This document shows positions 61,555 through 64,000 of a stretch of 64,000 nucleotides of DNA, piece after piece. The notes below the pieces were generated by a model. The model was given only the letters and a program-made list of their open reading frames with translations. It searched no databases and was not told where the DNA came from. The first letter of the stretch is position 1, and the number at the start of each line of letters is the position of its first letter. Position numbers and translations under genes: made by a program. The stretch is from WLMZ01 sp031367435 (GTDB lineage: Bacteria > Actinomycetota > Acidimicrobiia > Acidimicrobiales > Ilumatobacteraceae), in the NCBI GenBank assembly GCA_031367435.1, contig JANLPV010000110.1:1-64000 (forward strand), read 5' to 3'.

Positions 61555-62199
61555 ATGCACCGTTGCACCGTACTCGCGGCAATGGCATCCACAATGACAC
61601 TTCTGTTCGCAGGCGGCATCACCGCATGCTCGTCGACGAGCAAGTCGGCATCAACGATCACCGCGCCAGGCACCACGCCCGCCGCATCGGGGACGATCGA
61701 CACGTCGCCTGCAACCGTGGCCACCACTCCGGCAACGACACCGACTACTGCCACAGCGGCAGCCGATGGCGCGGTCACGTTGGTCGCCCGATTCCTCGGA
61801 CAGAATAGCAACGAGGACACCATCACGGTTTCTCTCACCGGAGCGATCGAGGACAAAGGCACAGCCACGCAGTCCGCGACAAATGGAAGCGATGGCGAGT
61901 CTGGCACGATGGCCCTCACCCTGGCCAAGGGAGCGATCACGGCCTCGTTCGAAGAGCACAACTATCAGATCAACTTCGATCAGGCCGCGTGTAGTGCCAA
62001 CCCCACCAGTACCGCGATCATCACGATCACCAGCGGGACAGGTGCTTACGCCGGATTGAGCGGAACGCTGCAGGCCACAACGGCCGGGCACCAGGTGGGA
62101 GCGACCGACGCCGCCGGTAAGTGCATCGCCCTTGAGAAGCCCCCCGTGTCGTCAGACATCACGCTGACCGCGACCGGCGCCGTGCACGTCGGGTCCTGA
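61555..62199 (+). CDS. Lipoprotein of unknown function
   Basis: 214 aa from ATG 61555, with GAGAGAAGG upstream. Signal peptide and lipobox (FAGGITAC), a Thr/Ala/Pro-rich spacer of about 55 residues, then a beta-rich domain (DGAVTLVARFLGQ, TITITSGTGAYAGLSGTLQA-like IITITSGTGAYAGLSGTLQ) reminiscent of allene-oxide-cyclase-like barrels with the AYAGLSGTG-type turn. Function not assigned. Divergent from a two-component operon. Confidence 0.7.
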   Translation: MHRCTVLAAMASTMTLLFAGGITACSSTSKSASTITAPGTTPAASGTIDTSPATVATTPATTPTTATAAADGAVTLVARFLGQNSNEDTITVSLTGAIEDKGTATQSATNGSDGESGTMALTLAKGAITASFEEHNYQINFDQAACSANPTSTAIITITSGTGAYAGLSGTLQATTAGHQVGATDAAGKCIALEKPPVSSDITLTATGAVHVGS

Positions 62200-62281
62200 C
62201 CCCTAACCACACGTACCGTCACGACGGCTGCTGTATGCCCCACCCGGTCGCGTGAGCGCAATGTGAGCCAGCCGCCGGCTG

Positions 62282-62560
62282 GTGAATCAGGCGGTCAACG
62301 CGTTCAAGATGCTCCTGGCTGATTTGGTACCGGTCAACCTGGTGCCCGAATCGCACGAGGATGGCCGTGTGTACGTGTCGACGTATCAGACGATGGTCGC
62401 CAAGGTCGACGAGTATCGCAGTGACGGCACCCGTCACTGCGGGGTCGGTCACTTCGATTTGGGGTGGTGATCGACGAGGCGCACCGGTCCATGTATCGCA
62501 AGTACGGCGGATCTTCGAGTATTTCGACAACGCAGCCAGCTCACGATCGGCGCTGCCCTC
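62282..62560 (+). pseudogene. Frameshifted remnant of type I restriction helicase subunit (HsdR-like)
   Basis: Three pieces in different frames read continuously against the HsdR/DEAD-box pattern: LVNQAVNAFK ... GRVYVSTYQTMVAKVDE ... GVGHFDL (62279-62461), VVIDEAHRSMYRKYG with its DEAH box (62464-62508) and IFEYFDN (62511-62531). Two 2-base shifts separate them. The Walker A part upstream and the rest of the helicase are missing, so this is a decayed internal fragment of about 250 bp. The rest of the 62200-62780 gap shows nothing else I can support. Confidence 0.72.
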
Positions 62561-62780
62561 GCTCTTGTGCACGGCCCCATCGGCGTCCGGGCGAGCCAAC
62601 GCCACAGACGAGATCGTGACATGGGCCTACGCAGCAGAGACAAGGCATTCAGACCCGCCCGTCGGCAGTGATGACTTGCGAGGAATCGGTGGCGACGGGT
62701 AGGGACCTCGTCGGCGGCTCGCTCCGTCCACGCAGCTGTGGGGATGTTGGCTTGGAACTGTTGCCAGATGCCGAGTACAG

Positions 62781-63503
62781 CTAGAGCTGTTGCGCAAGCA
62801 GAATCAGTGCGCTTGTTGTGGACATACCCAAGATGACCGGCCGCGCGTATCGCGAGCCCATCAGACCAACGAGCCACCGCGATGCAACGATGCCCACCAC
62901 GATGCCCGGTAGTAAAAGCACGGCGAGGTGCCACTGCCGTGCGCCGATCTTGCCACTCATCGCCAACACCACAACACTGAAGATCGACCCGATGCAGAAG
63001 AACGCGGCCAAGGTTGCCTGGCGAACGCGAGCATCACCGTGTTGATACGCGATCGCCATTGGTGGTCCGCCGACGGAAGTGATCGTGCCCATAAAGCCGC
63101 TGGCCAGGCCGGCGACGCCGAGGTTGGGGTAGCTGGGTTCTATGCGCCAGTTCGTCAGCGACACGGCAACGGCAACCAGCACGGCCGCGCCGACTGCGAT
63201 TGATAAGCCACGTTCACTCAGGTAATGCAATGCGAACGAAGCGGCGAAGATGCCGGGTACTCGTCCCGTGAGAGCCCAGGTGAAGCCGCGCCAATCAATC
63301 GCGGCCCGTTCGCGAATCGCGACTCCGAATGACAAAGGGATGACGGCGATCAGCACTGCCCCAGGTACGAAACCATGATCGATCATCTTCAGCAGTGGCG
63401 AGGTGAGCATCCCCATGCCGAAACCCATCGCGCCCTGCACTGACGAGCCAACAGCGGCAAGGACGAAGCAGGCAACAACAATCCAGATCGAAAGTCCGAA
63501 CAT
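62781..63503 (-). CDS. TauE/SafE-family sulfite/anion exporter
   Basis: 240 aa from ATG 63503. About eight membrane helices. Typical family segments: AAVGSSVQGAMGFGMGMLTSPLL and its repeat GLASGFMGTITSVGGPPMAI. The family exports sulfoacetate, sulfite or related anions; the substrate here is unknown. The start shares a base with the hrpB stop. Confidence 0.88.
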   Translation of the reverse strand: MFGLSIWIVVACFVLAAVGSSVQGAMGFGMGMLTSPLLKMIDHGFVPGAVLIAVIPLSFGVAIRERAAIDWRGFTWALTGRVPGIFAASFALHYLSERGLSIAVGAAVLVAVAVSLTNWRIEPSYPNLGVAGLASGFMGTITSVGGPPMAIAYQHGDARVRQATLAAFFCIGSIFSVVVLAMSGKIGARQWHLAVLLLPGIVVGIVASRWLVGLMGSRYARPVILGMSTTSALILLAQQL

Positions 63504-64000
63504 CAACGGTCCTTCATCCGCTTGGGCTGGGCAGTCGCTGGGTCCGTGGGCCACTGGTGCTTCGGGTACCGACCGGCCATGTCCTTGCGAACATCGGTCC
63601 ACGACCCCGCCCAGAACCCGGGCAGGTCGGAGGTGATCTGAATGGGACGATCGGCGGGCGACAGCAGATGCAGCACGACGGCGACCCCGGCAGCGCTTGG
63701 ATGGCTACTCGTGCCGAAAAGATCCTGCACTCGCACCGATGCCGCTGGTTGATCGCCGCTGTAGTCGAGCATGAGCGACCGACCGGACGCAAGCTCGATA
63801 TGGGTTGGTGCAAGTTCATCGAGCTGCGCGCCGAGTGGCCACTGCAACCCCGCACGCAACACCGTGGCGAGGTTGAGCGCGCCAATGTCAGCGATACTCG
63901 TCATGCCGTTGAGGTACGGCGCCAGCCACTCATCGATTGTGCGCACGAGGCCTGAATCGGACCAATCCGGCCACTGGTCACGCGGTTGCGCTGAGCCGGA
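63503..64000 (-). CDS. hrpB: ATP-dependent helicase HrpB, C-terminal part (cut by window edge)
   Basis: The last 165 codons of a gene that stays open to base 64000, so its start lies outside. The HrpB C-terminal domain is recognisable: ELAPTHIELASGRSLMLDYS, VRVQDLFG, VVLHLLSPADRPIQITSDLP and GFWAGSWTDVRKDMAGRYPK, followed by HQWPTDP. HrpB is a DEAH-box helicase of poorly known role in RNA metabolism; helicase motifs are not visible here. Confidence 0.88.
   Translation of the reverse strand, partial: SGSAQPRDQWPDWSDSGLVRTIDEWLAPYLNGMTSIADIGALNLATVLRAGLQWPLGAQLDELAPTHIELASGRSLMLDYSGDQPAASVRVQDLFGTSSHPSAAGVAVVLHLLSPADRPIQITSDLPGFWAGSWTDVRKDMAGRYPKHQWPTDPATAQPKRMKDR

Noticed and set aside
62219..62605. 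128-codon minus-strand open frame in the gap before the TauE gene
   Set aside because: The plus strand carries a recognisable HsdR remnant; the minus translation matches nothing.

Overview
The window is 64 kb of high-GC bacterial DNA. GTG starts, ATGA/GTGA stop-start overlaps, LLM-class (F420-type) oxidoreductases, NarL-type two-component pairs with PadR and LysR regulators, and Thr/Pro-rich lipoproteins suggest an actinobacterium. I infer class Acidimicrobiia; there is no rRNA here to test this.

Left edge (1-428): two adjacent tRNA genes, tRNA-Gln(CTG) and tRNA-Glu(CTC), with a strong hairpin between them. The last 49 bp of the tRNA-Glu region (380-428) recur exactly at 22141-22189. The 21.7 kb between them therefore has the layout of a genomic island inserted at the 3' end of tRNA-Glu, although no integrase is visible.

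Island (429-22140): a degenerate HD-GYP-like protein ending at the tRNA repeat, a PadR regulator with a membrane partner, four large FtsX/MacB-type ABC permeases, one LolD/MacB-type ATPase, a CrtI-like FAD oxidoreductase, a cyclic-nucleotide-binding protein, a response regulator fused to a class III nucleotide cyclase, a large GAF sensor kinase and two further response regulators. These look like one signalling and export system: kinase and regulators, cAMP or cGMP synthesis and sensing, ABC permeases.

Core-like region (22200-45800): a small toxin-antitoxin-like pair, a tandem SnoaL-like protein, an acyl-CoA dehydrogenase and a DUF1697 protein. Then comes a tightly overlapping purine operon read on the minus strand: purL (with a built-in PurS-like part), purQ, purC, purF, a purD-purM fusion and purN. 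Upstream of it on the same strand lie menC/NSAR, an LLM oxidoreductase and an alpha/beta hydrolase. Next are an SDR, an amidase, an MFS transporter overlapping tail-to-tail with a flavoprotein reductase, a membrane protein and a molybdopterin oxidoreductase.

Right part (45800-64000): mscL, an SGNH-type lipoprotein, a DUF2752 protein, an ABC-F ATPase, a membrane GGDEF-EAL protein with an altered EAL residue, a class IV aminotransferase with an N-terminal pentapeptide repeat, a secreted protein, a LysR regulator divergent from a 41-residue membrane protein, an LLM oxidoreductase, an enoyl-CoA hydratase, class I fumarase, a NarL-type two-component pair, a lipoprotein, a frameshifted hsdR remnant, a TauE/SafE permease and the 3' end of hrpB running off the window.

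A recurring oddity is short tandem repeats with a 15-bp period: inside purL, the aminotransferase and the flavoprotein gene, and in one intergenic gap.
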